From NCBI RefSeq assembly GCF_014596565.1, contig NZ_NOIN01000004.1, positions 124,001 to 188,000 of the forward strand: a stretch of 64,000 bases of DNA, given 5' to 3'. Position 1 is the stretch's first letter. Every line of letters starts with the position of its first letter. This document shows, piece by piece, positions 28,259 to 38,785 of this stretch. The position numbers were made by a program, and so were the translations under genes. The notes beneath the pieces are model-generated. The model did no database searches and was not told the origin of the DNA. It worked only from the letters and a program-made list of their open reading frames with translations. Source of the DNA: Pseudomonas sp. PSB18 (GTDB lineage: Bacteria; Pseudomonadota; Gammaproteobacteria; Pseudomonadales; Pseudomonadaceae).

Positions 28259-29560
28259 TTATTGCAAAGTGTGTTGCTCGATGAACTCCATCGGTTTCAG
28301 TCCTTCACGACTGACCAGCCGATTCAGCTCCGACCGCGGCAGGCGAACCGCCAGCAGGCAAGTGCCTTCTTCGTCATGTTCTTCTTTTTGCACCGCGCCC
28401 AGCTCGAAGAACTGGGCACGCAGGCGGGCAAACCGTTGCGGCAACTTCAGGGTGCCAACGAACAGGTCGCTGCCCAACAGCTCCGCCACGGCCTGCTCGA
28501 GCAGTTCGAGGCCGGTACCGTCCCGGGCCGACAACCAGACCCGCTGCGGCTTGCCATCGGCATCGCGCTGGATCTGCGGCTCCACGCCTTCGAGCAAATC
28601 GAGTTTGTTGTATACCTCCAGGATCGGCAAGTCCTGGGCTCCGATCTCGCCGAGCACCACCATGACCTGCTCGATCTGCAGCATCCGGTCCGGCTCGGCG
28701 GCATCGATCACATGCAGCAACAGGTCGGAGTTGCTCGACTCTTCGAGCGTAGCCCGGAAAGCCTCGACCAGTTTATGCGGCAAGTGGCGAATGAAGCCCA
28801 CGGTATCGGCCAGGACGATCGGCCCGAGGTCGTCCAGGTCGAGCCGGCGCAAGGTCGGGTCGAGCGTGGCGAACAACTGGTCGGCGGCGTAGACATCAGA
28901 CTGCGTCACATTGTTGAACAGCGTCGATTTGCCGGCGTTGGTATAGCCCACCAGGGAAACCGTCGGGATGTCCGCGCGCTTGCGGCCGCGCCGCGACTGC
29001 TCGCGCTGGCTGCGGACCTTTTCCAGACGCCCCTTGATCTGGCGCAGGCGAATCCGCAACAGGCGCCGGTCGGTTTCCAGCTGGGTTTCACCCGGACCGC
29101 GCAGACCGATACCGCCTTTCTGTCGCTCAAGGTGCGTCCAGCCGCGAACCAGCCGCGTGCTCATGTGCTCGAGCTGGGCCAGTTCGACCTGGAGCTTGCC
29201 TTCATGGGTACGGGCGCGCTGGGCGAAGATATCGAGAATCAGGCCCGTACGGTCGATCACGCGACACTCGAATACGCGTTCGAGGTTACGTTCCTGACTG
29301 GGCGTAAGGATGTGATTGAAGATCACCAGATCGGCTTCTTCGGACTTGACCAGGTCGCGGAGCTCCTCGACCTTGCCGCTGCCGATCAGGAATTTGGCGG
29401 TTGGCCGATGACGCGGCACGTTGAAAAACGCGACGGTCTCGGCGCCGGCCGAAAGTGCCAACTCCTGAAACTCCTGCGGGTCTTCGCGCGCCTCAGGGTC
29501 CTGTCCATCCAGGTGAACGAGAATGGCCCGCTCACCACCACCGTGGCGCTCAAAGAACAA
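28259..29560 (-). CDS. hflX: GTPase HflX, ribosome-associated
   Basis: 433 residues with a TTG start at 29560 (MFFERHGGGERAILVHLDG), supported by AGGAG six bases upstream. HflX splits stalled 70S ribosomes under stress. N-terminal HflX domain with RRPTAKFLIGSGKVEE-like segment, then the G domain: G1 GYTNAGKSTLFN, G3 DTVGFIRHLPH, G4 NKLD. Located 12 bases after hfq. The SD itself is part of the palindrome AGGAGTCTCCT, which could form a small hairpin at the start site. Confidence 0.96.
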   Translation of the reverse strand: MFFERHGGGERAILVHLDGQDPEAREDPQEFQELALSAGAETVAFFNVPRHRPTAKFLIGSGKVEELRDLVKSEEADLVIFNHILTPSQERNLERVFECRVIDRTGLILDIFAQRARTHEGKLQVELAQLEHMSTRLVRGWTHLERQKGGIGLRGPGETQLETDRRLLRIRLRQIKGRLEKVRSQREQSRRGRKRADIPTVSLVGYTNAGKSTLFNNVTQSDVYAADQLFATLDPTLRRLDLDDLGPIVLADTVGFIRHLPHKLVEAFRATLEESSNSDLLLHVIDAAEPDRMLQIEQVMVVLGEIGAQDLPILEVYNKLDLLEGVEPQIQRDADGKPQRVWLSARDGTGLELLEQAVAELLGSDLFVGTLKLPQRFARLRAQFFELGAVQKEEHDEEGTCLLAVRLPRSELNRLVSREGLKPMEFIEQHTLQ

Positions 29561-29572
29561 AGGAGACTCCTA

Positions 29573-29833
29573 TCAGGCGTTACCCGGTTCAGCGTCACCG
29601 CCTTCGGATTCGGTTGCGCTTGGCAGACGAATTGGACGAACCGGCACGACTGTCGAGATAGCGTGTTTGTAGACCATCTGGCTGACGGTGTTTTTCAGAA
29701 GGATGACGAACTGGTCGAAAGACTCGATCGTGCCTTGCAGTTTGATCCCGTTGACCAGATAGATGGACACCCCAACTTTCTCTTTACGTAAAGTGTTCAA
29801 GTAAGGGTCTTGTAGCGAATGCCCTTTTGACAT
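29573..29833 (-). CDS. hfq: RNA chaperone Hfq
   Basis: 86 residues from ATG 29833 ([20 protein letters not shown]). Sm1 motif region [22 protein letters not shown] and Sm2 [10 protein letters not shown] are conserved, including the YKHAIST signature. Forms a hexameric ring that pairs sRNAs with mRNAs and, in Pseudomonas, acts with Crc in catabolite repression. The short tail ([15 protein letters not shown]) is typical of pseudomonads. Preceded by AAGGAG. Confidence 0.99.
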   Translation of the reverse strand: MSKGHSLQDPYLNTLRKEKVGVSIYLVNGIKLQGTIESFDQFVILLKNTVSQMVYKHAISTVVPVRPIRLPSATESEGGDAEPGNA

Positions 29834-29924
29834 GTGCCGCACTCCTTTAAGGATCAATAATAAAAATCGGAATCAGATGGCTTTGGCCGTCACACCCCCA
29901 AGGATAGACGGCAATTGCAAGGAC

Positions 29925-30896
29925 TCAGCTCAATATGGAGACGGTCCCCAGGTATTTCAAGGCGCGTGGCAGATTGTCGCAATCGAGACTGTCCAGCCAA
30001 TGCAGGTCAGTCCAGCTGCGCAACCAGGTGAACTGGCGCTTCGCCAACTGGCGCGTGGCAATGATCCCACGTTCCTGCATCTCGGCTGACGTCAGCTTGC
30101 CGTCCAGGTAGTCCCAGACTTGTCGATAACCCACCGCACGTATAGACGGCAACCCGGGATGCAGGTCACTTCGCTCACGCAGGGCTACGACCTCGTCTAT
30201 GAACCCCTGTTCCAACATTAATGTGAATCTTTGTTCAATTCGCCGGTGCAACACTTGCCGGTTCGCCGGGGCGATGGCCAGATTCGCGACAGTATAGGGT
30301 AATTGTTGCAGTCCCGAAGCGGCTGCTTCAGTACTTTGCGCAGATTGTCGCTGGCGCAGGGCCGTCATGCTCTGGCCACTGACCCGGTAAACCTCCAGGG
30401 CCCGACTCAGGCGCTGCGGGTCGTTGGGGTGAATACGCGCCGCCGACTCCGGGTCGATGAGCGCCAATTGCTCGTGCAGGGCCTGCCAACCAAGGCGTGC
30501 GGCTTCTTCTTCGATTTGCGCGCGCACGTCGGGATCGGCCGCCGGCATGTCGGCCAGCCCATCGATCAGGGCCTTGTAATACAGCATCGTCCCGCCCACC
30601 AGCAGCGGAATCTTGCCCCGTGCGGTGATGTCGGCCATGGCCTGGAGGGCATCACGTCGGAAGTCCGCCGCCGAATAGGCGTCGGCAGGGTCCAGGATAT
30701 CGATCAGCCGATGGGGAAATTCCGCCAGCAATGCCTTGGACGGTTTGGCCGTGCCGATGTCCATGCCCCGGTAGACCAGCGCCGAATCGACGCTGATCAG
30801 CTCGCAGGGCAGGACCTTGGTCAGCTCGATGGCCAGGTCGGTCTTGCCGGCGGCAGTCGGGCCCATCAGGAAAATCGCGGGGGGCAGTTGGCTCAT
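29925..30896 (-). CDS. miaA: tRNA dimethylallyltransferase MiaA
   Basis: 323 residues from ATG 30896, which overlaps the mutL stop (ATGA). Transfers the dimethylallyl group to N6 of A37 in tRNAs that read codons beginning with U. P-loop [33 protein letters not shown] (active-site Asp and Thr/Ser region) and the C-terminal [14 protein letters not shown] motif are all present. hfq follows after 91 bases, in line with the conserved mutL-miaA-hfq arrangement. Confidence 0.98.
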   Translation of the reverse strand: MSQLPPAIFLMGPTAAGKTDLAIELTKVLPCELISVDSALVYRGMDIGTAKPSKALLAEFPHRLIDILDPADAYSAADFRRDALQAMADITARGKIPLLVGGTMLYYKALIDGLADMPAADPDVRAQIEEEAARLGWQALHEQLALIDPESAARIHPNDPQRLSRALEVYRVSGQSMTALRQRQSAQSTEAAASGLQQLPYTVANLAIAPANRQVLHRRIEQRFTLMLEQGFIDEVVALRERSDLHPGLPSIRAVGYRQVWDYLDGKLTSAEMQERGIIATRQLAKRQFTWLRSWTDLHWLDSLDCDNLPRALKYLGTVSILS

Positions 30897-32809
30897 CAAC
30901 GACCACGCAGGAACAGTTTGTCCAGGTCGTCCAGGCCCAGTTGGGTCCAGGTCGGCCGGCCATGGTTGCATTGGCCACTGCGCTCGGTGTTTTCCATGTC
31001 CCGCAGCAAGCCGTTCATTTCCGGCAGGGCCAGTCGCCGGTTGGCTCGGATCGCGCCGTGGCAGGCCATGGTGCCGAGCAACTCGTTCAGGTGCGCCTGG
31101 ATGCGGTCGCTGGTGCCGTACTCCATCAGGTCCGCCAGCACGTCACTGACCAGTCGATTGGCCTCGGCCTGCTTCAGCAACGCCGGGATCTGCCGGATCG
31201 CCAGAGTTTCCGGGCCCAGGCGTTGCAGTTCGAAGCCCAGGCGCTGGAACCAGCTCACGTGCTCTTCGGCACAATCGGCTTCGCGCTGGCTGACCGCCAG
31301 GGACTCAGGCACCAACAACGGCTGGCCGCTCAGGCCTTCGCTGGCCATGGCAATCTTCAGGCGCTCGTACATGATCCGCTCGTGGGCAGCGTGCATGTCC
31401 ACCAGGACCAGGCCCTGGGCGTTTTCCGAAAGGATATAGATGCCCTTGAGCTGCGCCAGGGCATAACCCAGCGGCGGGATATCGCCCTGGCCGTCGGGCA
31501 ATGCCGCCGCCCCGGCCTCCGGCAAAGGCTTGAAGAACTCGCGATAGGCCGCCTGGGCCTCGGCCGCCGGCACGTTCGATTGCGGGCGTGGCGTGTACTG
31601 ATACTGATAGCCGCTGCCGGCACCGGTGCCGGCGCTGCTATAGGTCGGCTGGGCCTGAGGCTGTTCGAGCAAGGCATTGGCCGCCAGGCTCATTTCGCCC
31701 TGGGGCCCGAACTCGCCGGCATCCAGCCCCGTTGGACGCACCATCCCCGCCACCGCAGCGGGCGCCGCGAGTTGGTCTTCGGGACGCACGTCGCCCAAGG
31801 CGCGGTGCAAGGTGCCATAGAGGAAATCGTGCACCATACGCCCATCGCGGAAGCGCACTTCGTGCTTGGTCGGGTGCACGTTGACGTCCACCACCGACGG
31901 ATCGACCTCGAAGAACAGCACGAAGGTCGGATGCCGGCCGTTGAACAGCACGTCGCGGTAGGCCTGGCGCACCGCATGGGCCACCAGTTTGTCGCGCACC
32001 GCCCGGCCATTCACATAGAAATATTGCAAGTCCGCCTGGCTGCGGGAAAAGGTTGGCAACCCGACCCAACCCCACAGGTGCAGGCCGTTGCGCTCCACCT
32101 CGATGGGCAATGCCTGCTCCAGGAAGCCTGCGCCGCACACCGCGCCTACCCGGCGGGCACGGGCCGCGTCATCACGGGCCTCGTGCAGGCTGAGGATGGT
32201 CTTGCCGTTATGGCGCAGGTGGAACGCTACGTCAAAACGCGCCAGGGCCAGGCGCTTGATGACTTCCTGCAGATGATCGAATTCGGTTTTTTCGGCCTTG
32301 AGGAACTTGCGTCGGGCCGGGGTATTGAAGAACAGGTCGCGCACTTCCACCGAAGTGCCGACTGGATGGGCCGCGGGCTGGACGCGGGACGCCATGTCCC
32401 GGCCTTCGGTCTCGACCTGCCAGGCCTGCTCGGCATCCCGGGTACGGGAAGTGAGCGTCAGGCGCGACACCGAACTGATGGAGGCCAGCGCTTCGCCACG
32501 AAACCCCAGGCTCATGACCCGCTCGAGGTCTTCCAGGTCGCGGATCTTGCTGGTGGCGTGACGCGCCAGGGCCAGCGGCAGGTCGTCGGAAGAAATACCG
32601 CCACCGTCGTCGCGCACCCGCAGCAACTTGACGCCACCCTGCTCGACATCCACATCGATGCGCTTGGCCCCGGAATCGAGGCTGTTCTCCAGCAATTCCT
32701 TGATGACCGACGCCGGGCGCTCCACCACCTCACCGGCGGCGATCTGGTTCGCCAGCCGGGGGCTGAGCAGTTCGATGCGCGCGTTGCTGCCGATCACTTC
32801 ATCGCTCAT
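30896..32809 (-). CDS. mutL: DNA mismatch repair protein MutL
   Basis: 637 residues. GHKL ATPase motifs are visible: [16 protein letters not shown] (motif I), RDDGGGIS (motif II), [17 protein letters not shown] (motif III). The C-terminal dimerisation domain carries [12 protein letters not shown], which fits DX-HAX2EX4E, the metal-binding motif of endonuclease-type MutL found in P. aeruginosa but missing in E. coli MutL. A variable proline/glutamine/tyrosine linker lies around 330-430. Overlaps amiB by 4 bases and miaA by 3. Confidence 0.98.
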   Translation of the reverse strand: MSDEVIGSNARIELLSPRLANQIAAGEVVERPASVIKELLENSLDSGAKRIDVDVEQGGVKLLRVRDDGGGISSDDLPLALARHATSKIRDLEDLERVMSLGFRGEALASISSVSRLTLTSRTRDAEQAWQVETEGRDMASRVQPAAHPVGTSVEVRDLFFNTPARRKFLKAEKTEFDHLQEVIKRLALARFDVAFHLRHNGKTILSLHEARDDAARARRVGAVCGAGFLEQALPIEVERNGLHLWGWVGLPTFSRSQADLQYFYVNGRAVRDKLVAHAVRQAYRDVLFNGRHPTFVLFFEVDPSVVDVNVHPTKHEVRFRDGRMVHDFLYGTLHRALGDVRPEDQLAAPAAVAGMVRPTGLDAGEFGPQGEMSLAANALLEQPQAQPTYSSAGTGAGSGYQYQYTPRPQSNVPAAEAQAAYREFFKPLPEAGAAALPDGQGDIPPLGYALAQLKGIYILSENAQGLVLVDMHAAHERIMYERLKIAMASEGLSGQPLLVPESLAVSQREADCAEEHVSWFQRLGFELQRLGPETLAIRQIPALLKQAEANRLVSDVLADLMEYGTSDRIQAHLNELLGTMACHGAIRANRRLALPEMNGLLRDMENTERSGQCNHGRPTWTQLGLDDLDKLFLRGR

Positions 32810-34236
32810 TGCTTGGACGCCACTTCGTTGCCGGGAATGGTCAGGGTCTGGCCGATCTTCAGCTCATCGCTCTTGAGGTTGTTGACGCTGCGCAGGGTCG
32901 CGGGCGAGACCTGGTAGCGCACGGCGATCATCGCCAGGGTTTCGCCGGCGCTGACCCGATGGTCCCGCGGCCCCTGGGCGATCTTGCCGGAGTCGCGCAG
33001 CCAGGCAATGTAGGTGCCCGGCGGTGGATTCTGCTGGAAGAACTGGCGCACGCCGCTGCTGATGGAACGTGCGAGCGCCTGCTGATGGCTGGACGACGAC
33101 AGCTTGGAGGCCTCGTTGGAGTTCGAGATGAAGCCGGTCTCCACCAGGATCGACGGGATGTCCGGGGACTTGAGCACCATGAACCCGGCCTGTTCGACAC
33201 GCTGCTTGTGCAGGGGCGTGACACGGCCAATGTTGCTCAAGACCTTCTGGCCGACGTTCAGGCTCGACGTCAGCGAGGCGGTCATCGACAAATCGAGCAA
33301 CACACCGGCCAGCATCCGGTCCTTGTCATCGAGGCTGACATTGCCGGCACCGCCGATCAGGTCGGAACGGTTTTCGCTGTCGGCCAGCCAACGGGCAGTC
33401 TCGGAAGTCGCGCCACGGTCGGACAGGGCGAACACCGAAGCACCGAAGGCCGCCGCCGAAGGGGCCGCGTCGGCGTGGATGGAAACGAACAGGTCGGCGC
33501 CTTTCTTGCGGGCGATTTCGGTACGGCCACGCAACGGAATGAAGTAGTCGCCGGTACGGGTCAGTTCGGCGCGGAAGCCTTTCATGCCGTTGACCTGGCG
33601 CTGCAGCTCGCGGGCGATGGACAGCACCACGTCTTTTTCATGCTGGCCCCGCGAGCCGGAGGCACCCGGGTCTTCGCCGCCGTGACCGGCGTCGATCACC
33701 ACAATGATGTCGCGCTTGCCGGCCGGTGCCGGTGGCAGCTTGATCGCAGGCTCGGTCGGCGTGACCGGCACCGCCGGCACCGTGGCGACATTGGTCGGCG
33801 CCGGTGGAGGCGGCGCGGCGTCGGCCGGGTTGTCGAACAGGTCCACCACCAGCCGGTTGCCGTACTGGGCATTCGGGGCCAGGGTGAAACTTTTCGGGGT
33901 CACGGCTTTTTTCAGGTCGATGACCACCCTCAGGTCAGTCGGCGTACGCTGGGCCGAACGCATCGCGGTAATCGGCGTGTTGGCGGTGGCCACGTTCAGC
34001 GGCGCGCCAAGGGATGCGCCATTGATGTCGATCACCAGGCGATCCGGGGCCGTCAGGGTGAATACGCTGTGCTGCACCGGCCCTGTCAGGTCGAACACCA
34101 GCCGAGTATTGTCCGGCGCTCGCCAGAGGCGAACGCTGTTGACCTTTGTCTCAGCCACAGCATCGACGGCCAGTGCCGTAAGCAACAGTCCTACGACAGC
34201 AACCACCGCGCGAAAGCGCATACCAAACCCCATCAT
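32806..34236 (-). CDS. amiB: N-acetylmuramoyl-L-alanine amidase AmiB-type
   Basis: 476 residues if started at ATG 34236; ATG 34233 and 34221 are alternatives, and 34221 ([20 protein letters not shown]) would give the neatest signal peptide with GGGG upstream. Periplasmic Zn enzyme that cleaves the lactyl-Ala bond to split septal peptidoglycan. Domains: signal peptide ending AVAETK, AMIN domain (about 35-130), proline-rich linker, Amidase_3 with Zn ligands in [14 protein letters not shown] and SIHADAAPS, and one LysM motif at the end ([18 protein letters not shown]). Activated by EnvC/NlpD-type factors in other bacteria. Confidence 0.96.
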   Translation of the reverse strand: MMGFGMRFRAVVAVVGLLLTALAVDAVAETKVNSVRLWRAPDNTRLVFDLTGPVQHSVFTLTAPDRLVIDINGASLGAPLNVATANTPITAMRSAQRTPTDLRVVIDLKKAVTPKSFTLAPNAQYGNRLVVDLFDNPADAAPPPPAPTNVATVPAVPVTPTEPAIKLPPAPAGKRDIIVVIDAGHGGEDPGASGSRGQHEKDVVLSIARELQRQVNGMKGFRAELTRTGDYFIPLRGRTEIARKKGADLFVSIHADAAPSAAAFGASVFALSDRGATSETARWLADSENRSDLIGGAGNVSLDDKDRMLAGVLLDLSMTASLTSSLNVGQKVLSNIGRVTPLHKQRVEQAGFMVLKSPDIPSILVETGFISNSNEASKLSSSSHQQALARSISSGVRQFFQQNPPPGTYIAWLRDSGKIAQGPRDHRVSAGETLAMIAVRYQVSPATLRSVNNLKSDELKIGQTLTIPGNEVASKQ

Positions 34237-34239
34237 CAA

Positions 34240-34707
34240 TTAGTTTTCCAGTGCCAACGCGGCACACCACGACTCGCCTCGCGAGCCTTGCGGCGTCAGT
34301 TTCAGCGAACGCCCGCCGTTCTGCGCGCCAATGGTAATGGTCAGGTCAGGCTTTGGCAAAAAGCCTGCACCCTTGTCGGGCCATTCGATCAGGCACAAGG
34401 CGTCATCTTCGAAATAATCGCGAATGCCGAGGAATTCCAGTTCTTCGGGGTCTACCAATCGATACAGGTCAAAATGGAAGGCCCGGATATCGCCGATCTC
34501 GTAAGGCTCGACCAATGTGAACGTAGGGCTTTTCACCGCGCCAACGTGTCCGAGGCCGCGAATGATACCCCGGGACAAGGTGGTCTTCCCTGCGCCGAGG
34601 TCGCCGACGAGGAAAACCAGACCGTGTCCCGCCGTGATATTCGCGATACGGGCACCGAATGCCGTCATGGCTTGTTCGTCAGCCATGTACAGGGTTACTT
34701 CAGACAA
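34240..34707 (-). CDS. tsaE: tRNA threonylcarbamoyladenosine biosynthesis protein TsaE
   Basis: 155 residues from a TTG at 34707 (SEVTLYMADEQAM), supported by GGAGGAG eight bases upstream; the ATG at 34686 would give 148 residues without a good SD. P-loop ATPase with Walker A VGDLGAGKTTLSRG, the conserved VKSPTFTLVEPYE segment and HFDLYRL. Works with TsaB and TsaD to make t6A37 in tRNAs decoding ANN. With the TTG start it overlaps the end of nnr by 13 bases. Confidence 0.94.
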   Translation of the reverse strand: MSEVTLYMADEQAMTAFGARIANITAGHGLVFLVGDLGAGKTTLSRGIIRGLGHVGAVKSPTFTLVEPYEIGDIRAFHFDLYRLVDPEELEFLGIRDYFEDDALCLIEWPDKGAGFLPKPDLTITIGAQNGGRSLKLTPQGSRGESWCAALALEN

Positions 34708-36194
34708 GGTGATTGCTCCTCCAACAACTGACGAATGGCCGGAATCAGATCGGTCGCCGCCAGCCCCCGGCCCGACCGACCGGCTTGAGCACCGGCGTTG
34801 GCGTGCAGCCACACCGCCAGGCAAGCCACCTCGAAGCCCGCCAGCCCCTGGGCGAGCAACGCACCGACCACCCCGGCCAGCACATCCCCCAGGCCAGCGG
34901 TAGCCATGGCTGGATGACCCTGGCTGCAAACGGCCAGGCGACCGTCCGGGCTGGCAATCAGGCTGCCGGCACCCTTGAGAATCACCGTGGCTGTATATTT
35001 TTTGCTCAACGCGTGGACAGCCGCCGGGCGATCGGCCTGCACCTGGGCGGTGGAGATATCCAAAAGCCGTGCAGCCTCGCCCGGATGCGGCGTGATCACG
35101 CAGCCTTCGGGCAGACTGACCGCACCGACACTCAGCAGATTCAATGCATCGGCGTCCCACACCTGGGGCAACGACGCATTAGCCGCCGCCGACAACAGAC
35201 TGCGGCCCCACGCAGCCTGGCCCAGCCCGGGGCCGACCACCAACACACCGGCCTGCTCAAGCAACGCCATCAATTGGTTAGCCGAATGAGTGCCCAGCAC
35301 CATGACTTCCGGCAACCGGCTCAACGCGGCGCCGACATGCTCACTGCGGGTGGCCATGGACACCATGCCCGCGCCGCAACGCAGGGCGCTTTCGGCGCTC
35401 ATCTGGATAGCGCCGCCAAATCCACGGTCGCCGCCGATCAACAGGACATGCCCGAACGAGCCTTTGTGGGCAGCAGGCGCGCGAGGCGCCAGACGCGGCA
35501 GATTATGGGGGGAGAGCAATCGGGCAGTGACCGGCATCGCTTCAACGATGTCAGGATCGGCGTGGAGGTCGGTGAAGACCAGTTCACCGACCCGGTCCGC
35601 GGCATCGCCGGTGAACAGGCCCAGCTTCAGGCCGATGAAGGTCACGGTCAGATCGGCGCTCACCGCTGTGCCCAGCACTCGACCGGTATCGGCACACAGC
35701 CCCGAGGGGATATCCACCGCGGCGACCGGAAGGCCACTGACGTTGATCGTGTCGATGGCCCGGACATAGGGCTCGCGCACCTCGCCGCTCAAGCCTGTAC
35801 CGAGCAAAGCATCCAGCAGCACACCACGCAATTCGGATTCGTCCGACCACGGCTCCACCGGCACACCGACCGCGACGGCCTCGGCATGGGCGTTGGCGGC
35901 ATCGCCCTGCAGGCGTCGGGGTTCCCCCACCGTCAGCACCCGCACCGACCAGCCTCCACGCCGGGCCAGGGTCGCCACCAGATAGCCGTCGCCAGCGTTG
36001 TTACCGTGGCCGGCGAGTACGGTCAGTTCGCTGGCGTCGGGCCAACGCCGGACGATGGCCCGCCAGGTTGCGCGGGCCGCTCGTTGCATCAATTCGAAGC
36101 CGGTGGTGCCCGCCGCAATCAGCTGTGCGTCAAGGGCCCGGACCTGCGCGGCACTGTACAGTGCGTCGGGAAAATCATCTTTAGTGTGCGGCAT
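34695..36194 (-). CDS. nnr: bifunctional NAD(P)HX epimerase / ADP-dependent NAD(P)HX dehydratase
   Basis: 499 residues from ATG 36194 (MPHTKDDFPDALYSAAQVRA). Repairs hydrated NAD(P)H. The N-terminal YjeF_N epimerase half (about 1-215) has GHGNNAGDGYLVATLAR and AVDIPSGLCADTG. The C-terminal ribokinase-like dehydratase half (about 225-499) has KGSFGHVLLIGGDRGFGGA and the nucleotide motif ATAGLGDVLAGVVGALLAQG. First gene of the long minus-strand series leading to hfq; divergent from queG with a 63-base gap. Confidence 0.97.
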   Translation of the reverse strand: MPHTKDDFPDALYSAAQVRALDAQLIAAGTTGFELMQRAARATWRAIVRRWPDASELTVLAGHGNNAGDGYLVATLARRGGWSVRVLTVGEPRRLQGDAANAHAEAVAVGVPVEPWSDESELRGVLLDALLGTGLSGEVREPYVRAIDTINVSGLPVAAVDIPSGLCADTGRVLGTAVSADLTVTFIGLKLGLFTGDAADRVGELVFTDLHADPDIVEAMPVTARLLSPHNLPRLAPRAPAAHKGSFGHVLLIGGDRGFGGAIQMSAESALRCGAGMVSMATRSEHVGAALSRLPEVMVLGTHSANQLMALLEQAGVLVVGPGLGQAAWGRSLLSAAANASLPQVWDADALNLLSVGAVSLPEGCVITPHPGEAARLLDISTAQVQADRPAAVHALSKKYTATVILKGAGSLIASPDGRLAVCSQGHPAMATAGLGDVLAGVVGALLAQGLAGFEVACLAVWLHANAGAQAGRSGRGLAATDLIPAIRQLLEEQSPCLK

Positions 36195-36257
36195 GCGTCT
36201 ACGGGCTCCGATGTCTGGCAGAATTATACGCATCTCAGCTCCGGTTTCTCTCGCCTC

Positions 36258-37337
36258 ATGCCTGCCATTCCTACCGATCTCCCCGCCCTCGCCCAATCCA
36301 TCAAGGACTGGGGCCGTGAGCTGGGTTTCCAGCAAGTCGGCATCAGCGGACTGGACCTTGGCGAGCATGAGCAGCACCTGCAGCGCTGGCTCGAAGCGGG
36401 CTACCACGGCGAAATGGACTACATGGGCGCCCACGGCAGCAAGCGCTCGCACCCCGAGGAACTGGTGCCGGGCACACTGCGGGTGGTCTCCCTGCGCATG
36501 GATTACCTGCCGGGCGACACGCACATGGCGCAGATGCTCGGCCAACCGGAAAAAGCCTACATCTCGCGTTATGCGTTGGGCCGCGATTACCACAAATTGA
36601 TCCGTAAACGCGTGCAACAACTGGCAGAAAAAATCCAGGCGGTCATCGGCCCCTTTGGCTACCGCGCCTTCGTCGACAGCGCACCGGTCCTGGAAAAAGC
36701 CATCGCCGAACAGGCCGGGCTCGGCTGGATCGGCAAGAACACCCTGGTGCTGAACCGCAAGGCCGGCAGTTATTTCTTCCTGAGCGAACTGTTTGTCGAC
36801 CTGCCACTGCCGGTGGATCCGCCCCACACCAGCGAACACTGTGGAAAATGCACGGCATGCCTGGACATCTGTCCGACCAATGCGTTCATCGGCCCCTATG
36901 TACTGGATGCCCGGCGCTGCATTTCCTACCTGACCATCGAGCTGAAAAGCGCCATTCCTGAAGAACTGCGCCCCTTGATCGGCAATCGGGTGTTCGGCTG
37001 TGATGACTGTCAGATCGTTTGCCCGTGGAACCGTTTCGCCCGGCCGTCCGCAGAGAATGATTTCAAGCCACGGCATAACCTGGACAATGCCGGGCTGGCA
37101 GCGCTGTTCCTGTGGGACGAAGAAACCTTCCTCAAGAGCACCGAAGGCTCGCCGTTGCGCCGCGCCGGCTATGAGCGCTGGCTGCGCAACCTGGCGGTAG
37201 GCCTGGGCAACGCACCGTCAACGATTCCAGTGATTCAGGCACTGGAGACACGACGCGACCACCCCTCGGAACTGGTCCGTGAGCATGTGAAGTGGGCGCT
37301 GCGCCAGCACGCGCAACGTCAGACCTCGTCGTTATAG
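36258..37337 (+). CDS. queG: epoxyqueuosine reductase QueG
   Basis: 359 residues from ATG 36258 (MPAIPTDLPALAQSIKDWG). Cobalamin-dependent iron-sulfur enzyme that reduces epoxyqueuosine to queuosine in tRNA. Two 4Fe-4S motifs are visible: CGKCTACLDICPTNAF and CDDCQIVCPWNRF. The DUF1730 N-terminal region contains FVDSAPVLEKAIAEQAGLGW with the catalytic Asp. The last 19 bases overlap, tail to tail, the end of the next gene on the other strand. Confidence 0.97.
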   Translation: MPAIPTDLPALAQSIKDWGRELGFQQVGISGLDLGEHEQHLQRWLEAGYHGEMDYMGAHGSKRSHPEELVPGTLRVVSLRMDYLPGDTHMAQMLGQPEKAYISRYALGRDYHKLIRKRVQQLAEKIQAVIGPFGYRAFVDSAPVLEKAIAEQAGLGWIGKNTLVLNRKAGSYFFLSELFVDLPLPVDPPHTSEHCGKCTACLDICPTNAFIGPYVLDARRCISYLTIELKSAIPEELRPLIGNRVFGCDDCQIVCPWNRFARPSAENDFKPRHNLDNAGLAALFLWDEETFLKSTEGSPLRRAGYERWLRNLAVGLGNAPSTIPVIQALETRRDHPSELVREHVKWALRQHAQRQTSSL

Positions 37338-37930
37338 ACGAACTTCGGCATTTCCCAGTGGAAGCGGATCGCCAGGAGCCGCAGCAGGAAACCGCCAAAC
37401 AAGGTGATGAGCACGGCCTGTTCGCTTGGTAATGCCAGGTAGACGCACAGCAGATAACACCATGCGGCGGCAAACGAGACGCTGGCATACAGCTCGCGAC
37501 GGAAGATCAGCGGAATATCGTTACAGAAGATGTCCCGCAGGATCCCGCCGAACACGCCGGTAATCACCCCACTGACCGACGCCACCAACATACCATGCCC
37601 CATTTCCAGGGCCGTCATGCAGCCGATGAGCGTGAATGCCACTAGGCCCACGGCGTCGAGAACCAGGAACATCGAGCGCAGATGACGCATCCAGCGCGCC
37701 AGGAACACCGTCAGCATCGCCGCCGCCGTGGTCAGCACTAGGTATTCCGGGTGCTTGACCCAAGTCAGCGGGTAATGCCCGAGCAACACGTCGCGCACCG
37801 AACCGCCACCCAGCGCCGTGACGCAGGCGATCAGCACCACGCCGAACCAGTCCATGCCTCGACGCCCCGCAGACAGGGCGCCGGTCATGGCTTCGGCGGT
37901 AATGGCGATCAGATAAAGCATCAACAACAT
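37319..37930 (-). CDS. trimeric intracellular cation channel-like (UPF0126/YicG) membrane protein
   Basis: 203 residues, seven hydrophobic segments arranged as two similar halves. Each half contains the family repeat motif: TALGGGSVRDVLLG (about 40-53) and TGVFGGILRDIFCND (about 125-139). Members of UPF0126 have been proposed to be TRIC-type cation channels or glycine transporters; the substrate here is unknown. Inner membrane. Convergent with queG and overlapping it by 19 bases. Start at ATG 37930 with AGGACC upstream. Confidence 0.9.
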   Translation of the reverse strand: MLLMLYLIAITAEAMTGALSAGRRGMDWFGVVLIACVTALGGGSVRDVLLGHYPLTWVKHPEYLVLTTAAAMLTVFLARWMRHLRSMFLVLDAVGLVAFTLIGCMTALEMGHGMLVASVSGVITGVFGGILRDIFCNDIPLIFRRELYASVSFAAAWCYLLCVYLALPSEQAVLITLFGGFLLRLLAIRFHWEMPKFVYNDEV

Positions 37931-38020
37931 GATGGCGGTCCTGGCAGAAAGGCGCGCAGTCTAGCCATTTCGGACCGGCACCAAAAGAGGGCAACCGCTG
38001 GCTGTGCCAAACACCGACCT

Positions 38021-38123
38021 GTGGCGAGGGGATCTGTGGGAGCAACGCTTGCTCGCGATGCAGACAACACCCTTCACTGCAGGACCGTGTCATCGTTCAT
38101 CGCGGGCAAGCCTTGCTCCCACG
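38021..38123. repeat. REP pair with a second-family fragment
   Basis: GTGGCGAGGGGATCTGTGGGAGCAACGCTTGCTCGCGATG, then the inverted unit CGCGGGCAAGCCTTGCTCCCACG. The first bases (GTGGCGAGGGGATC) are the same repeat family seen at 5483-5634. Confidence 0.8.
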
Positions 38124-38135
38124 GATCCCACACAA

Positions 38136-38678
38136 TCAGAACTTGATGAAATGCTTGCGGTAATGCTGCAACTCGGCAATGGACTCGCGGATGTCGTCCA
38201 GGGCCAGGTGACTGCCGCCTTTCTGGAAGCTGTCACGCACCTGGGGCGCCCAGCGAGCGGCCAGTTCCTTGAGGGTAGAGACGTCCAGGTTGCGGTAGTG
38301 GAAGTAGCTTTCCAGGGATTTCATGTGGATATAGAGGAAGCGCCGGTCCTGGCAGATGCTGTTGCCGCAGATCGGTGACTTGCCCTTCGGTACCCACTGC
38401 TCGAGGAAGGCGATGGTCTGGGCCTCGGCCTCGGCCATGCTGATCTTGCTCTCGCGTACCCGCTGGGTCAGGCCCGAGCCGCCGTGCTGGCGGGTGTTCC
38501 ATTCGTCCATGCCAGCCAGGATCTCGTCGCTATGATGGATCGCGATCACCGGGCCTTCGGCCAGGGTGTTGAGGTCACTGTCGGTGACGATGGTGGCCAT
38601 TTCGATAATGACGTCGGTGTCGGGGTTCAGACCGGTCATTTCCAGGTCGATCCAGATCAGGTTCTGCGGATTTTGCAT
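38136..38678 (-). CDS. orn: oligoribonuclease
   Basis: 180 residues. DEDDh 3'-5' exoribonuclease that degrades 2-mers, including pGpG from cyclic-di-GMP turnover, and is essential in many pseudomonads' normal growth. Motif [11 protein letters not shown], motif II ([10 protein letters not shown]), and motif III DALDDIRE-like [14 protein letters not shown] are visible. ATG 38678 with AGGAGCC upstream. Divergent from rsgA. Confidence 0.98.
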   Translation of the reverse strand: MQNPQNLIWIDLEMTGLNPDTDVIIEMATIVTDSDLNTLAEGPVIAIHHSDEILAGMDEWNTRQHGGSGLTQRVRESKISMAEAEAQTIAFLEQWVPKGKSPICGNSICQDRRFLYIHMKSLESYFHYRNLDVSTLKELAARWAPQVRDSFQKGGSHLALDDIRESIAELQHYRKHFIKF

Positions 38679-38785
38679 AGAAAGGGCTCCTCGGAGTAGC
38701 TGCGCAGTTTAGCCTAGCCGGGCCTGCGGGCGTGCTAAACTCGCCGCCGTTTTACCTAATCGCTGCATTTTCATACGGAACACCC

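Noticed and set aside
34713..36257. Upstream extension of queG to 34713 on the plus strand
   Set aside because: The extension is antisense to nnr and has no similarity to QueG; the family N-terminus begins at 36258.
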